A stretch of DNA of 64,000 bases from Bin18 sp965242795 (GTDB lineage: Bacteria > Desulfobacterota > Binatia > Bin18): the NCBI GenBank assembly GCA_965242795.1, contig OZ251505.1:3038001-3102000 (forward strand). Reading direction: 5' to 3'. The notes beneath the pieces were generated by a model. The model had not been told where the DNA came from. It did not search any database and saw only the letters and a program-made list of their open reading frames with translations. The translations under genes were made by a program, and so were the position numbers. Of this stretch, positions 17,550 to 28,250 are shown piece by piece (within the stretch, counting starts at the first letter, position 1; the number at the start of each line of letters is the position of its first letter).

Positions 17550-18962
17550 TCACGCCGCGGGACCGCCGGACTTCGGGACGAGGTCGGCAGCGTCTTCTAT
17601 TCCCCGCACGTCGAGCAGGAAAACGCCGTCGTGAATGCGGCCCAGGATCGGCGGGTCGGCCTGCCGGAACCGCTGGGCGATCTTTTCCGCGGACAAGCTG
17701 GCGTGCCGCACTGTAATCACGATGCTGGATAGAGTGCGTTCGGGGAGGGCGCCGCTGCCGATCTGGGCCGGCGCTTCGGCTACGGTCAGGGTGAACTCCG
17801 CGCCGAGCGCGCGTTGCAGCAAGGGGACGGCTTGGGTGGCGACGGCCTGTAGGTCTTCACGGGATCGGGTCAACCAGCGCAGGGTAGGCAGGTCGCGGCG
17901 CAGGTCGGGCGAGCGGCGGTAGAGCCGCAGCGTGGCACTCAGCGCGGCCAGCGTGAGCTTGTCGGGCCGCAACGCGCGTTTCAGCGGGTTGCGCTTGATC
18001 TTGGCGATCCATTCCGCGCGACCGACGATGATGCCGGCCTGCGGGCCGCCGAGCAGCTTGTCCGCACTGCACGTCACCACGTCGGCGCCTTGGGCGATCC
18101 GCTCTGCCACGACCGGCTCCTTGGGCAGTCCGTACGTGGACAGGTCGATCAGCGCGCCGGCGCCGAGGTCTTCCATGACGGGCAGCTTGCGGGCGTGGCC
18201 GAGGGCGACGAGTGCCTCCAACGCGACCGACGCGGTGAAGCCGACGACGCGGTAATTGCTGGTGTGGACCTTGAGGAGGACGCCGGTGCGGTCCGAAATG
18301 GCGTCGGCGTAGTCGTGGGCGTGGGTGCGGTTGGTGGTGCCGACTTCCCGCAGGACGACGCCGCTCTTGCGCATGACGTCGGGGATGCGGAACGAGCCGC
18401 CGATCTCGATCAATTCGCCGCGCGAGACGATTCCCTCTTTACCCTCGGCGAGCGTGTTCAGCACCAGCAACACCGCGGCCGCATTGTTGTTGACCACGGC
18501 GGCGGCTTCCGCGCCGGTGAGGGCGAGCAGGTCGGCTTCGACCAGCGCATCGCGGTCCCCGCGGCCGGCGCCGCTCAAGTCGTATTCCAGGGTGACCGGC
18601 GTCCGCCCGGCCCGGGCCACGGCGTCGAGCGCGGCGTCGGCCAGCAGGGCGCGGCCCAGATTGGTGTGCAGGATCGTCCCCGTGGCGTTCACGACCGTAC
18701 GCAGCGGGGACACGTCCGCGGCCAGCGCCGCCTCGACGCCGCGCAGCACGTCGGCCTCGCCGACCGGGCAAGTGCGGGCACCGGTCACGATGTCCCGGCG
18801 CAGCGCGTCGAGCACGCCGCGCACCATGCCGGTTACGTAGCCGCGGGCGTAGCGCGCCGGCAGCGGCGTCAGCGATTTCGCCTGCATGCATGTTTCTACC
18901 GAGGGGATGGAGCGCAGCAGCGCGTGCTGCGCATCGAGCGTGGGAGAGTCCGCGGGCGGCAT
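17550..18962 (-). CDS. selA: L-seryl-tRNA(Sec) selenium transferase
   Basis: PLP enzyme converting seryl-tRNA(Sec) to selenocysteyl-tRNA(Sec). I start at the ATG at 18962 (MPPADSPTLDAQHALLRSIPSVE), giving 470 residues, close to the 463 of E. coli; the open frame continues upstream to 19292 only through repeat-like sequence. Family landmarks are VVNATGTILHTNLGRALL (about 90), TGAEAAAVVNNNAAAVLL (about 150), and the PLP lysine in TCSADKLLGGPQAGIIVGR (about 295). The gene faces selC, so the two selenocysteine-decoding genes form a compact locus. Confidence 0.95.
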   Translation of the reverse strand: MPPADSPTLDAQHALLRSIPSVETCMQAKSLTPLPARYARGYVTGMVRGVLDALRRDIVTGARTCPVGEADVLRGVEAALAADVSPLRTVVNATGTILHTNLGRALLADAALDAVARAGRTPVTLEYDLSGAGRGDRDALVEADLLALTGAEAAAVVNNNAAAVLLVLNTLAEGKEGIVSRGELIEIGGSFRIPDVMRKSGVVLREVGTTNRTHAHDYADAISDRTGVLLKVHTSNYRVVGFTASVALEALVALGHARKLPVMEDLGAGALIDLSTYGLPKEPVVAERIAQGADVVTCSADKLLGGPQAGIIVGRAEWIAKIKRNPLKRALRPDKLTLAALSATLRLYRRSPDLRRDLPTLRWLTRSREDLQAVATQAVPLLQRALGAEFTLTVAEAPAQIGSGALPERTLSSIVITVRHASLSAEKIAQRFRQADPPILGRIHDGVFLLDVRGIEDAADLVPKSGGPAA

Positions 18963-19290
18963 GGGCGCGTCAAACTTGGCATACGGCCTGCCGGTGTGCA
19001 ACGCGCGGCTTGGTAGTGCATCGTTTTTCCATCCCCTCTCCCCTGGAGGGAGAGGGCTGGGGTGAGGGGGAAGGTGAATGCCCCGTCCTGGCAGGTATTG
19101 CGCTGTGAGGAGAAGTGTCTCCGCCGGATTCCTGCTTTCGCAGAGCCTGCCCCCGACTCGAACGGGGGAACAACGAAGGAAAGACGTGCCGCCCAAGGAA
19201 ACCTCGAACTGAGGCAATCCCCGCGGCCTTGCGCGCCGGCAGGCCGGGGAGTAGCTTCGCCGGGTCACGTAAGGAAGCCGGAAACGCAGC
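18963..19290. repeat. Intergenic region with two dispersed repeat families
   Basis: No gene seen. It contains a hairpin-type CCCTCTCCCCTGGAGGGAGAGGG element (about 19033-19055, also seen near 53.92 kb). It also contains CTGCTTTCGCAGAGCC followed by GCCCCCGACTCGAACGGGG (19126-19168), which recurs at 32262-32301. Selenium-transferase and esterase genes diverge from this gap, so promoters for both should lie here, but I could not pick convincing ones. Confidence 0.5.
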
Positions 19291-20388
19291 ATGGGCAGCC
19301 CCGCAGACCGCTATCACGAAACGACGACCCGCCACGCCGAACGGGTGCTGGGCTTCCTGCGCACGTTCGAAAGCCTCCAGGAACGGATCCATCTGGCGAA
19401 AATCCCGGAGCATCAGCACGACCTGGTCGGCCAAGTCGGCGACCTGTTCGCGGAGATGCGGACGGAGACCGACGGCCTCGACGTTCCCGCGGAACGCGAG
19501 GCGGTGCACGCCACGTGGCTGGAAGCCCTGGAGCATCTCGAAGACGCATACACGACCTTCCGCACCGGCGCGCCGCATAACTTCATCATCGCCTACATGC
19601 AGAGCCGCCGGGCGTTCTCGCTGGCGAAGTACGCGCTGTACGGCATCCGCGACGACTTGCCCGCGATCTCGCCGTACTGGTTTCTGGCGGACGACTTCGC
19701 GCGGCGGGCCGAGTTGGAAACGCCCGCTTCGGATAATGAAGTCGTAACCGGCGTGCAGCACCGGCCGCAGACGAAGAAACACGCCGAGTATTCGCTGTAC
19801 GTCCCGGAGAACTACGACGCGGGCCGGCGTTGGCCGCTGGTCATCGGCCTGCACGGCGGCCACGGACGCGGGGACGACTATCTGCTCACCTGGCTCAGGA
19901 CCGCCAAGAGCCGCGGCTTCCTCGTGCTGTCGCCCAAGTCGCTGGGCCGCACGTGGTCCATTCAGCAGCCGGGGCTGGACGTGCGGTCCATCCTGTCCAT
20001 GCTCGAAACGGTGCTGGACGAATACGCGGTCGAGACGCGCCGCATTCTGGTCAGCGGGCTGTCGGACGGCGGCACGTTCTCGTACGCGCTGGGCTTCAGT
20101 TGCCCGAAACTGTTCGTCGGCATCGCGCCGATTGCCGGCGTGCTGCCGCCCGGGTTCGATTACGCCGCGGCGGCCGGCCTGCCGGTCCACATCGTGCACG
20201 GGGCGCAGGACTTCATCTTTCCGGTCGCGTCGGCGCGCATGTCGCGCGATTTCCTCCAAGGGCAGCAGTTCCGGAATCTGACGTACACCGAGTTGCCCGA
20301 CTGGGGCCACGCGTACACGTATTCCATCAACGAAACCCTGGTTCTGCCCTGGTTCGAGAATCTGCCGGACCGTGCCGCGCAGACCTGA
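19291..20388 (+). CDS. Alpha/beta-hydrolase esterase (PHB depolymerase/phospholipase-carboxylesterase type)
   Basis: 365 residues with no signal peptide. Residues 1-150 form a helical N-terminal region without a domain I recognise. From about 160 an alpha/beta-hydrolase fold begins (AEYSLYVPENY, WPLVIGLHGGHGRGDDYL supplying the oxyanion hole). The nucleophile elbow is VSGLSDGGTFS with Ser258. The acid is probably Asp307 in HGAQDFIFP and the base His340 in PDWGHAYTY. This is the arrangement of feruloyl esterase/PHB-depolymerase-like enzymes; the substrate is unknown. It stands alone, divergent from selA, and the next gene, glmU, begins about 200 bp later. Confidence 0.8.
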   Translation: MGSPADRYHETTTRHAERVLGFLRTFESLQERIHLAKIPEHQHDLVGQVGDLFAEMRTETDGLDVPAEREAVHATWLEALEHLEDAYTTFRTGAPHNFIIAYMQSRRAFSLAKYALYGIRDDLPAISPYWFLADDFARRAELETPASDNEVVTGVQHRPQTKKHAEYSLYVPENYDAGRRWPLVIGLHGGHGRGDDYLLTWLRTAKSRGFLVLSPKSLGRTWSIQQPGLDVRSILSMLETVLDEYAVETRRILVSGLSDGGTFSYALGFSCPKLFVGIAPIAGVLPPGFDYAAAAGLPVHIVHGAQDFIFPVASARMSRDFLQGQQFRNLTYTELPDWGHAYTYSINETLVLPWFENLPDRAAQT

Positions 20389-20584
20389 CGCGGGATGGGA
20401 AGCGTCACGTTGCCGACCGTGGACCGCACCGAGACCGGCCGAACCGTTCCGTTCCGGTTCATCCGTCAGACACAGGTCTATAGACATACCAACCGAGTAC
20501 CCTGAGATTGTCGAAGGGTACGGCGTGGGAATAACCCTTTTCGCCCTGTAACGAATGCAGTCGGGTGAGAGCGGCGCGGACACG

Positions 20585-21991
20585 ATGGCGACATCACGGG
20601 ACAGACGACTCGGCGTCATCGTCCTTGCAGCCGGCAAAGGGCGGCGCATGCACTCCGACCTGCCCAAGGTCCTGCACGAAGTGGCCGGCAGGTCGCTGTT
20701 GAGTCGTGTGATCCGGACCGCCCGCAGTCTGCGCCCCGACCGGGTCGTTGTGGTCGTCGGGCATCGGGCCGACCTCGTGCAACGGACGTGCGGGACGGAC
20801 CGCATCGCCTATGCCCGGCAACGCGAACAGCGCGGCACCGGCGACGCGGTCCGCGCGGCGCGGCAGCACGTCGGCGATTTTCAGGGGACGCTGCTGATCC
20901 TGAGCGGTGACGTTCCGCTGCTGAGCGCGCCGACGCTCCAACGGTTCGTGACCGCGCATGACGAAGCCCGGTCCGCGCTGTCCGTGTTGACGGCGACGCT
21001 GGATGACCCGGCGGAGTACGGCCGCATCATCCGCGGCGCCGATGGGCGGATCGCCCGGATCGTCGAAGCCGGCGACGCGACCGAGCGGGAACGGGCCGTC
21101 CGGGAGATCAACACCGGCATCTACTGCGCCGAGGCCGACTTCCTCTTTCCGGCGCTGGACGACCTGCGCCCCGCCAACGCGCAAGGCGAATTCTACCTGA
21201 CCGACGTTGCCGCCGCGGCGGTTCGCGGCGGGCTTCCGACTTGCGCGGTGGCCGCCGCGGACGCGCAGGAGGTGTGCGGCGTGAATTCTCGACAGGAGCT
21301 TGCCCGTATGGAAACCGCGCGCCAGGAACAGTTGCGCCGCAAGTGGATGGAGGCCGGGGTCACGTTCGAGGACCCGGCCACGGTCTATCTGAGCGAGGAG
21401 GCGACCATCGGCCGCGACACGTTCATCGGGCCGAATACGCACGTCAAGGGCAAGACCGCGATCGGGGCGCGCTGCCGCATCGACGGCAACGCCTACCTGA
21501 CGGACAGCACGCTGGGGGACGGGGTGCGCGTGTATTTCTCGGTCGTGCTGACGGACTGCACGTTGGACGAGGGCGCGTCGGCCGGCCCGTTCGCGCACCT
21601 GCGCGGCGGCGCAGTGCTGGCTCCGCGTGCCGAGGTGGGCAATTTCGTCGAGGTCAAGAAATCGACCCTCGGCGAACGGACCAAGGCCAAGCATCTGGCC
21701 TACATCGGCGACGCCGAGGTCGGGCGCCACACCAACATCGGGGCCGGGACCATCACGTGCAACTATGACGGCTTTCGCAAGCACCGGACGCGGATCGGCG
21801 ACCGCGTGCAGGTCGGGTCCGACACTACGCTGGTCGCCCCGCTGACGGTCCACGACGACGCGTACGTCGCTACGGCGAGCACGCTACGCCGCGACGTGCC
21901 GGCCGGCGCGCTCGTGTTCAACCCCCGCGACCAGAAAGTCCGGCCCGGCTGGACCGCGGCCAAACGCGCTAAGGAAACCGCGAAGTCGTAA
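20585..21991 (+). CDS. glmU: Bifunctional GlmU: GlcN-1-P acetyltransferase / GlcNAc-1-P uridyltransferase
   Basis: Makes UDP-GlcNAc for peptidoglycan and lipopolysaccharide. I start at MATSRDRRLG; an in-frame ATG lies ten codons upstream. The N-terminal pyrophosphorylase domain shows LAAGKGRRMHSDLPKVLHEV (about 16-35), REQRGTGDAV and SGDVPLL. The C-terminal left-handed beta-helix (about 250-455) has hexapeptide repeats, KHLAYIGDAEVGRHTNIGAGT and the CNYDGFRKHRT acetyl-CoA region. glmS follows 66 bp downstream, so this pair encodes most of the UDP-GlcNAc pathway. Confidence 0.96.
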   Translation: MATSRDRRLGVIVLAAGKGRRMHSDLPKVLHEVAGRSLLSRVIRTARSLRPDRVVVVVGHRADLVQRTCGTDRIAYARQREQRGTGDAVRAARQHVGDFQGTLLILSGDVPLLSAPTLQRFVTAHDEARSALSVLTATLDDPAEYGRIIRGADGRIARIVEAGDATERERAVREINTGIYCAEADFLFPALDDLRPANAQGEFYLTDVAAAAVRGGLPTCAVAAADAQEVCGVNSRQELARMETARQEQLRRKWMEAGVTFEDPATVYLSEEATIGRDTFIGPNTHVKGKTAIGARCRIDGNAYLTDSTLGDGVRVYFSVVLTDCTLDEGASAGPFAHLRGGAVLAPRAEVGNFVEVKKSTLGERTKAKHLAYIGDAEVGRHTNIGAGTITCNYDGFRKHRTRIGDRVQVGSDTTLVAPLTVHDDAYVATASTLRRDVPAGALVFNPRDQKVRPGWTAAKRAKETAKS

Positions 21992-22057
21992 GCGCGCGGC
22001 CGTCCTTCCCGTCCCGATTGCTCCGAATCCGCAGACCGAACCGAAAAGACTCCGTCC

Positions 22058-23887
<1,830 letters not shown>

Positions 23888-24575
23888 GCGCGGACTTTCG
23901 ACGGAAGGAAGCCACGAGAACGGTACTGCGGAGGGGCGACGCATGCGTCGCCCCTACATCATTACTGAAACGAAGCAGACGTGAGCGCGTTACCCACTCA
24001 TGCCGAGTGCCCTGGCATGAGTGATGTCCGTATGTGTCACTTGACGTGCTTGTGACGGCAGGACGGTGGCAACCACCGCGGAGTCGGCCTGCATTGGAGA
24101 CCCTCAATCATCACCCCCCTGGTTGTCGGTTTCAGGAATTCTTCGCCCTAAGATTTCTTCCAGGCGTTTACAGTGACACTAGAGGAGAAGTTTGCGTAGC
24201 CGAGACGGGCGCGCCGGATGGCATCCAACAGCAACAGCACCGCGGGGCGGCAGGTCAGCGTCTTCCAGGGGGGCGGAAACCAGCAAACTGCCAAAGGATG
24301 GCACACGGCGGAGACGATTCCATTCATCGAATCCAAGGAGGACTGCACGGGGGTTTGCTGTGACGAGTAATCACCGCAGTTTCTCCGTGCACCGCCGCTT
24401 CTGCCAACGCTGACCCAGTTTCGCCTTGGCTTCGTGCAAGCGGCCCTCGTGCATTCCGCTTCCGAAAAAACCACAGCGGTCAGTCCAGGTCACTATGGAG
24501 AACGGAACAATGGTTTTGGGCCAGTCCTGCGGCGAACCCGACCTACGGGATAAAGATACCGGGCGAGAACGATTC
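23888..24575. other. Gene-poor intergenic region with a palindromic repeat
   Basis: About 690 bp between glmS and hicB. A perfect palindrome GGGCGACGCATGCGTCGCCC sits at 23934-23953; an identical copy is at 34551-34570. The remaining frames have no recognisable product, no good ribosome-binding sites and no consistent codon bias, so I see no gene here. It may hold decayed sequence. Confidence 0.5.
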
Positions 24576-25013
24576 TTACGCGGCTTGGGCCGCAACGACG
24601 AGCCGCCGGCCGAGGACGTTCAGTGCAGCCTCGATGTGTCCGATATGCGAGTGATGGTCGAGATCGAGCAGACGTCGAACGTTTCTTTCGCTACTTCCGA
24701 TCCGTTCGGCCAAGGCGTTGATACTGACCTTCTGTTTCTGCATCGCTTGATCCAGGGCGAGTTTTGCGGCAACGAGCGCCGGAAGTCTGATGAGATGGCG
24801 ACCGTTGGCCGGTGAAGGCCGCGGAACGGCGCGATGGTCGTTGACGTAGCCGCCGAGTGCGGCGACGAGACAGTCTCCCGACTCACGAAGGGCCTCGGCC
24901 TCGGTCGCACCGTCGGTCAGGGCTTCTGGGATGTCAGGAAAGGTTACGAGCACGCTCCCGTCTTCCTGCACCTGCAGTTGTACCGGATAGGCTAACGGCA
25001 TGAATTGGGCCAT
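24576..25013 (-). CDS. hicB: HicB-family antitoxin
   Basis: 145 residues. The N-terminal HicB partial RNase-H-like fold is visible (YPVQLQVQEDGSVLVTFPDIPEALTDGATEAEALRESGDCLVAAL). The C-terminal HTH segment (VSINALAERIGSSERNVRRLLDLDHHSHIGHIEAALNVLGRR) would bind the operon promoter. HicB neutralises the HicA mRNA interferase. It lies 24 bp downstream of hicA, the standard toxin-first order. Confidence 0.9.
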   Translation of the reverse strand: MAQFMPLAYPVQLQVQEDGSVLVTFPDIPEALTDGATEAEALRESGDCLVAALGGYVNDHRAVPRPSPANGRHLIRLPALVAAKLALDQAMQKQKVSINALAERIGSSERNVRRLLDLDHHSHIGHIEAALNVLGRRLVVAAQAA

Positions 25014-25037
25014 GCTGATCCTCGCCTTCCTTTACTT

Positions 25038-25265
25038 TTACTTTTGCCGGCTCCCCAAAAGATCTTCCCGGGATAGTCCGAGTTGGGAGAGCATCGCGGC
25101 CAGTAAGCTTCTGCTTTCTTTCTTCCGATCTTTGAGCGTGGCGAATCGATCGCCGTAATACAATCGTCCATGGCTGCCTTTTCCTTGACGCGGCTCGGCA
25201 CGCACCTTGACGCCCCGCTCACGGCCTATTCTCTTGATCCGCTGAACTAGTTCGTCTCCGTTCAT
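25038..25265 (-). CDS. hicA: HicA-family toxin (mRNA interferase)
   Basis: 75 residues with the dsRBD-like HicA fold. The segment GKGSHGRLYYGDRFATL carries the catalytic histidine in the usual GSH context, and MNGDELVQRIKRIGRERGVKV is the typical N-terminus. HicA cleaves mRNA during stress or phage attack when not bound by HicB. It is slightly longer at the C-terminus than minimal HicA. It is followed in the same direction by hicB. Confidence 0.88.
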   Translation of the reverse strand: MNGDELVQRIKRIGRERGVKVRAEPRQGKGSHGRLYYGDRFATLKDRKKESRSLLAAMLSQLGLSREDLLGSRQK

Positions 25266-25308
25266 AGGTTATCGCGCACTTAATGTCCGCCTCAACGCTT
25301 CACCGACG

Positions 25309-26097
25309 CTACTTCCCCCGGAACTGCGGGCGGCGCTTCTCCATGAAGGCGCGGACCCCTTCCCGGTAGTCGTCGCTGCCGAAGCAGCGCGCCGACCATG
25401 CCTTCACGGCGTCCATGTCGCGGAGAGTGGCGGCTTTGACGCTCTCGCGGATGAAGAATTTGTGGGCCGCGACGCTCAGCGGGGCGTTGTCGGCCAGCTT
25501 GGTCGCGTAGTCGCGGGTGTAGGATTCCAACTCGGCTTTGGGGAGCACGCGGTTGACGAGACCCATGTGGGCCGCTTCTTCGGCATCGTAGCGGCGCGCG
25601 GTCATCAGGATTTCCGTGGCGTTGGCGACGCCGACGACGTGGACGAGCCGCTCGACCCCCCGCTCCAGCGCGTAGGCGATGCCCAGCCGCGCCGCCGGAA
25701 TGCCGAAGCGCGCGTCGTCGGCGCACAGCCGCAGGTCGCACGCCACCGCGACCGAGCAGCCACCGCCCATGCAGAAGCCGTGGATCATGGCGATCACCGG
25801 CTTTTCCAGGCCGGTGATGGCGTGCAATGCGCCGTCCACCGCGCGGTCGTAGACGCGCGTCGTTTCCCCGCCGGAGCGGACTTGGCCGAACTGCGAGATG
25901 TCCGCGCCCGAAATGAACGCCTCTTCGCCCGCGCCGCGCAGGAGCAGGACGCGCAAGGCGTCGTCCTCGGCCACCTCGGCCACGAGGGCGGGCAGGCGCT
26001 CCCACATCTGGAGATCGACGGCGTTGCGCCGTTCGGGTTTGTTGAAGACGATCCAGGCCAGCGGGGCCTGTTTTTCGAGCAAAAGCGTGTCTGACAT
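25309..26097 (-). CDS. Enoyl-CoA hydratase/isomerase family protein
   Basis: 262 residues from the ATG at 26097 (MSDTLLLEKQAPLAWIVFNKPERRNAVD); the frame is open far upstream but without homology. Crotonase-fold landmarks are NKPERRNAVDLQMW, FISGADISQFG (oxyanion-hole region), IHGFCMGGGCSVAVACDLRLC and FGIPAARLGI. The C-terminal trimerisation helix region (EGVRAFMEKRRPQFRGK) is intact. Catalyses hydration or isomerisation in beta-oxidation or a related CoA pathway; the exact substrate is not readable. It diverges from hflK, with about 230 bp between. Confidence 0.9.
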   Translation of the reverse strand: MSDTLLLEKQAPLAWIVFNKPERRNAVDLQMWERLPALVAEVAEDDALRVLLLRGAGEEAFISGADISQFGQVRSGGETTRVYDRAVDGALHAITGLEKPVIAMIHGFCMGGGCSVAVACDLRLCADDARFGIPAARLGIAYALERGVERLVHVVGVANATEILMTARRYDAEEAAHMGLVNRVLPKAELESYTRDYATKLADNAPLSVAAHKFFIRESVKAATLRDMDAVKAWSARCFGSDDYREGVRAFMEKRRPQFRGK

Positions 26098-26328
26098 CGC
26101 GGACTCCTGTGCGTGAACGGTAGTGCGCGGAGGAACGGCAACCATACCCGGCTCGTCCGGCGCTTGTCCATGAACGGAGGGGCGGCGGAATATGTCTGGC
26201 TTTGCCGGGGTGAGCGGTATAGTATCCGCTCTGGACGTTCCGCACGCGCCTTTCGATTGAGGCGCGCCGACGCTGAAAACTCGTGAACGACGGCAAACGC
26301 CCGCACCGAGGCGGGATTGGGGGCGAAC

Positions 26329-27396
26329 ATGGCTGACGGATGGAACACCCAGGGCGGCTCGTCGCCGGGTGACGAACTCATGCAGGGGTTGGAGGACATC
26401 AAGCGGACGATCCAGCGCTTCACCAAAGGGCTCGGCGTCTGGCTGATCGTGGGCGTCGTGCTGCTGCTGTGGCTGGGCACCGGGCTGTACGTGGTGGGGC
26501 CGAGTGAACGCGGCATCGTGCTGCGCTTCGGCGCGGTGGTGAACGAGACCGCGCCCGGGCTGCGCTTCCATCTGCCCTGGCCCATCGAGAAACACGTGGT
26601 GGTCGATATCGCCCGCGTGCGCAGCGCCCAGGTCGGGTATCGGCCGTCCACCACCCAGGGCAGCGCCGGCCGCGGCAACACCCGCACGATTCCGCAGGAA
26701 GCGCTCATGCTGACTGGCGACGAGAACATCGTCGAGGTCAACCTGGTCGTCCAATACCGCATCCAGGATCCGGTCAAATATCTGTTCAGCGCGTTCGAGC
26801 CGGAACGCATGCTGCACTCGTCCGCGGAGGTGGCGCTGCGCAGCGCGGCGGGCGGCAACACGATCGACTACACCATGACGGACGGGCGGCTGGACGTGCA
26901 GGAGCAGGCCAAGCGTGCTCTGCAGAGCTTGCTCGACGTATATCAGACCGGGCTGTTCGTGACCGAGGCGCGGCTGTTGGCCGTGGACCCGCCCAACGAA
27001 GTGCGCGATGCGTTCAACGACGTGGTGCGCGCGCTCGAAGACCGCGACCGGCTCAAACAGGAAGCCGAGGGCTATCAGGAAGACATCGTGCCCAAGGCGC
27101 GCGGCGAGGCGGCCCAGATGATCGAGCAGGCCGAGGCGTACAAGGCCCAGCGCGTCATCCGCTCGCAGGGTGACGCGGATCGCTTTCTGCGCGTGCTGGC
27201 GGAATACGAAAAGGCCAAGTCCGTCACCCGCGACCGCCTGTATCTCGAAAGCGTCGAACGCATCATGCCGAACATGGAAAAGATCATTCTCGATTCCGAG
27301 GACGGCGGCGGGGTGGTCCCCCTGCTGCCGCTCAAGGACTTGGGCACCACGGCCGCGGCGTCTGCCGGCGCGGCCGTGAGCCGGGAGGAGCAATAG
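26329..27396 (+). CDS. hflK: FtsH-protease modulator HflK
   Basis: Inner-membrane SPFH/band-7 protein that forms the HflKC cage around FtsH. I start at MADGWNTQGGSSPGD, preceded by GGGGGCG; a start four codons earlier is equally in frame. A Gly-rich N-terminus precedes one transmembrane segment (LGVWLIVGVVLLLWLGTGLYVV, about 35-56). The band-7 domain follows (GPSERGIVLRFGAVVNETAPGLRFHLPWPIE), then a long coiled coil (EDRDRLKQEAEGYQEDIVPKARGEAAQMIEQAEAYK). It is 2 bp upstream of hflC. Confidence 0.95.
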   Translation: MADGWNTQGGSSPGDELMQGLEDIKRTIQRFTKGLGVWLIVGVVLLLWLGTGLYVVGPSERGIVLRFGAVVNETAPGLRFHLPWPIEKHVVVDIARVRSAQVGYRPSTTQGSAGRGNTRTIPQEALMLTGDENIVEVNLVVQYRIQDPVKYLFSAFEPERMLHSSAEVALRSAAGGNTIDYTMTDGRLDVQEQAKRALQSLLDVYQTGLFVTEARLLAVDPPNEVRDAFNDVVRALEDRDRLKQEAEGYQEDIVPKARGEAAQMIEQAEAYKAQRVIRSQGDADRFLRVLAEYEKAKSVTRDRLYLESVERIMPNMEKIILDSEDGGGVVPLLPLKDLGTTAAASAGAAVSREEQ

Positions 27397-27398
27397 TC

Positions 27399-28250
27399 AT
27401 GCTGCGCATCATCATCGGGTTGGGGTTGGCGCTGGTCTTCGTGGCGTCGCAGGCCGCGTTCACGATCGGCCAGTGGGAACAGGGCATGGTCGTGCAATTC
27501 GGCAATCCGAAACGCATCATTCAGGAGCCGGGGTTGTACTTCAAATTGCCCATGGCGCAGAACCTGGTGCGCTTCGAAAAGCGCGTCCTGACCACCGACG
27601 CGCGCGAGTCCGAGTACATCACCCTGGACAAGAAACGGGTGCTGGTCGATCACGTGTCGCGCTGGCGCATCGCGGACCCGCTCGAATTCTACCGCAGCGT
27701 GCGCGACCGCATCCGGGCCATGGCGCGTCTGGACGACATCATCTCCGCGCGGCTGCGCCAGGAGATCGCGACGCACAACTTCCTCGATCTGATCCGTGCG
27801 AAGCGCGAGGACATCATGGCCATCGTGACCAAGGACACGCGCGAGACGAGCAAGACGTTCGGCATCGAGGTGCTGGACGTGCGGATCAAACGGCTCGACC
27901 TGCCGGAGGAGGTGCAGGCCAGCGTATTCGCGCGTATGCGCGCGGAACGCGAACGCATCGCCAAACGCTACCGGGCCGAGGGAGAGGAACAGGCCCAACA
28001 GATCCGGGCCGGCGCGGACCGCGAACGGGAGGTGATCCTGGCCACCGCGTACGAGACGAGCGAGAAGCTCAAGGGGCAGGGCGACGCCGAGGCGACCAAC
28101 GTCTATGCGCAGGCGTTCGGTAAGGACGCCGAGTTCTACGCCTTCACGCGCCGGCTGCAAGCCTACGAAAAAATCCTCGGCACCGATACGACGCTGGTCC
28201 TCAACCCCGACTCGGAGCTGCTCAACTATCTGCAGAGCCCGGGCAGGTGA
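27399..28250 (+). CDS. hflC: FtsH-protease modulator HflC
   Basis: 283 residues. The N-terminal membrane segment (IIIGLGLALVFVASQAAFTIG) is followed by the band-7 domain (QWEQGMVVQFGNPKRIIQEPGLYFKLP). The DVRIKRLDLPEEVQASVFARMRAERERIAKRYRAEGEE coiled-coil region is the HflC signature. With HflK it regulates FtsH degradation of membrane proteins. It is immediately downstream of hflK in one operon. Confidence 0.95.
   Translation: MLRIIIGLGLALVFVASQAAFTIGQWEQGMVVQFGNPKRIIQEPGLYFKLPMAQNLVRFEKRVLTTDARESEYITLDKKRVLVDHVSRWRIADPLEFYRSVRDRIRAMARLDDIISARLRQEIATHNFLDLIRAKREDIMAIVTKDTRETSKTFGIEVLDVRIKRLDLPEEVQASVFARMRAERERIAKRYRAEGEEQAQQIRAGADREREVILATAYETSEKLKGQGDAEATNVYAQAFGKDAEFYAFTRRLQAYEKILGTDTTLVLNPDSELLNYLQSPGR

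Noticed and set aside
20594..21853. Minus-strand open frame opposite glmU (419 codons)
   Set aside because: Antisense shadow; GlmU on the plus strand is complete with all motifs.
24034..24363. Plus-strand frame of 109 codons between glmS and hicB
   Set aside because: No ribosome-binding site, no recognisable product, composition unlike the surrounding genes, and overlapping frames on both strands.
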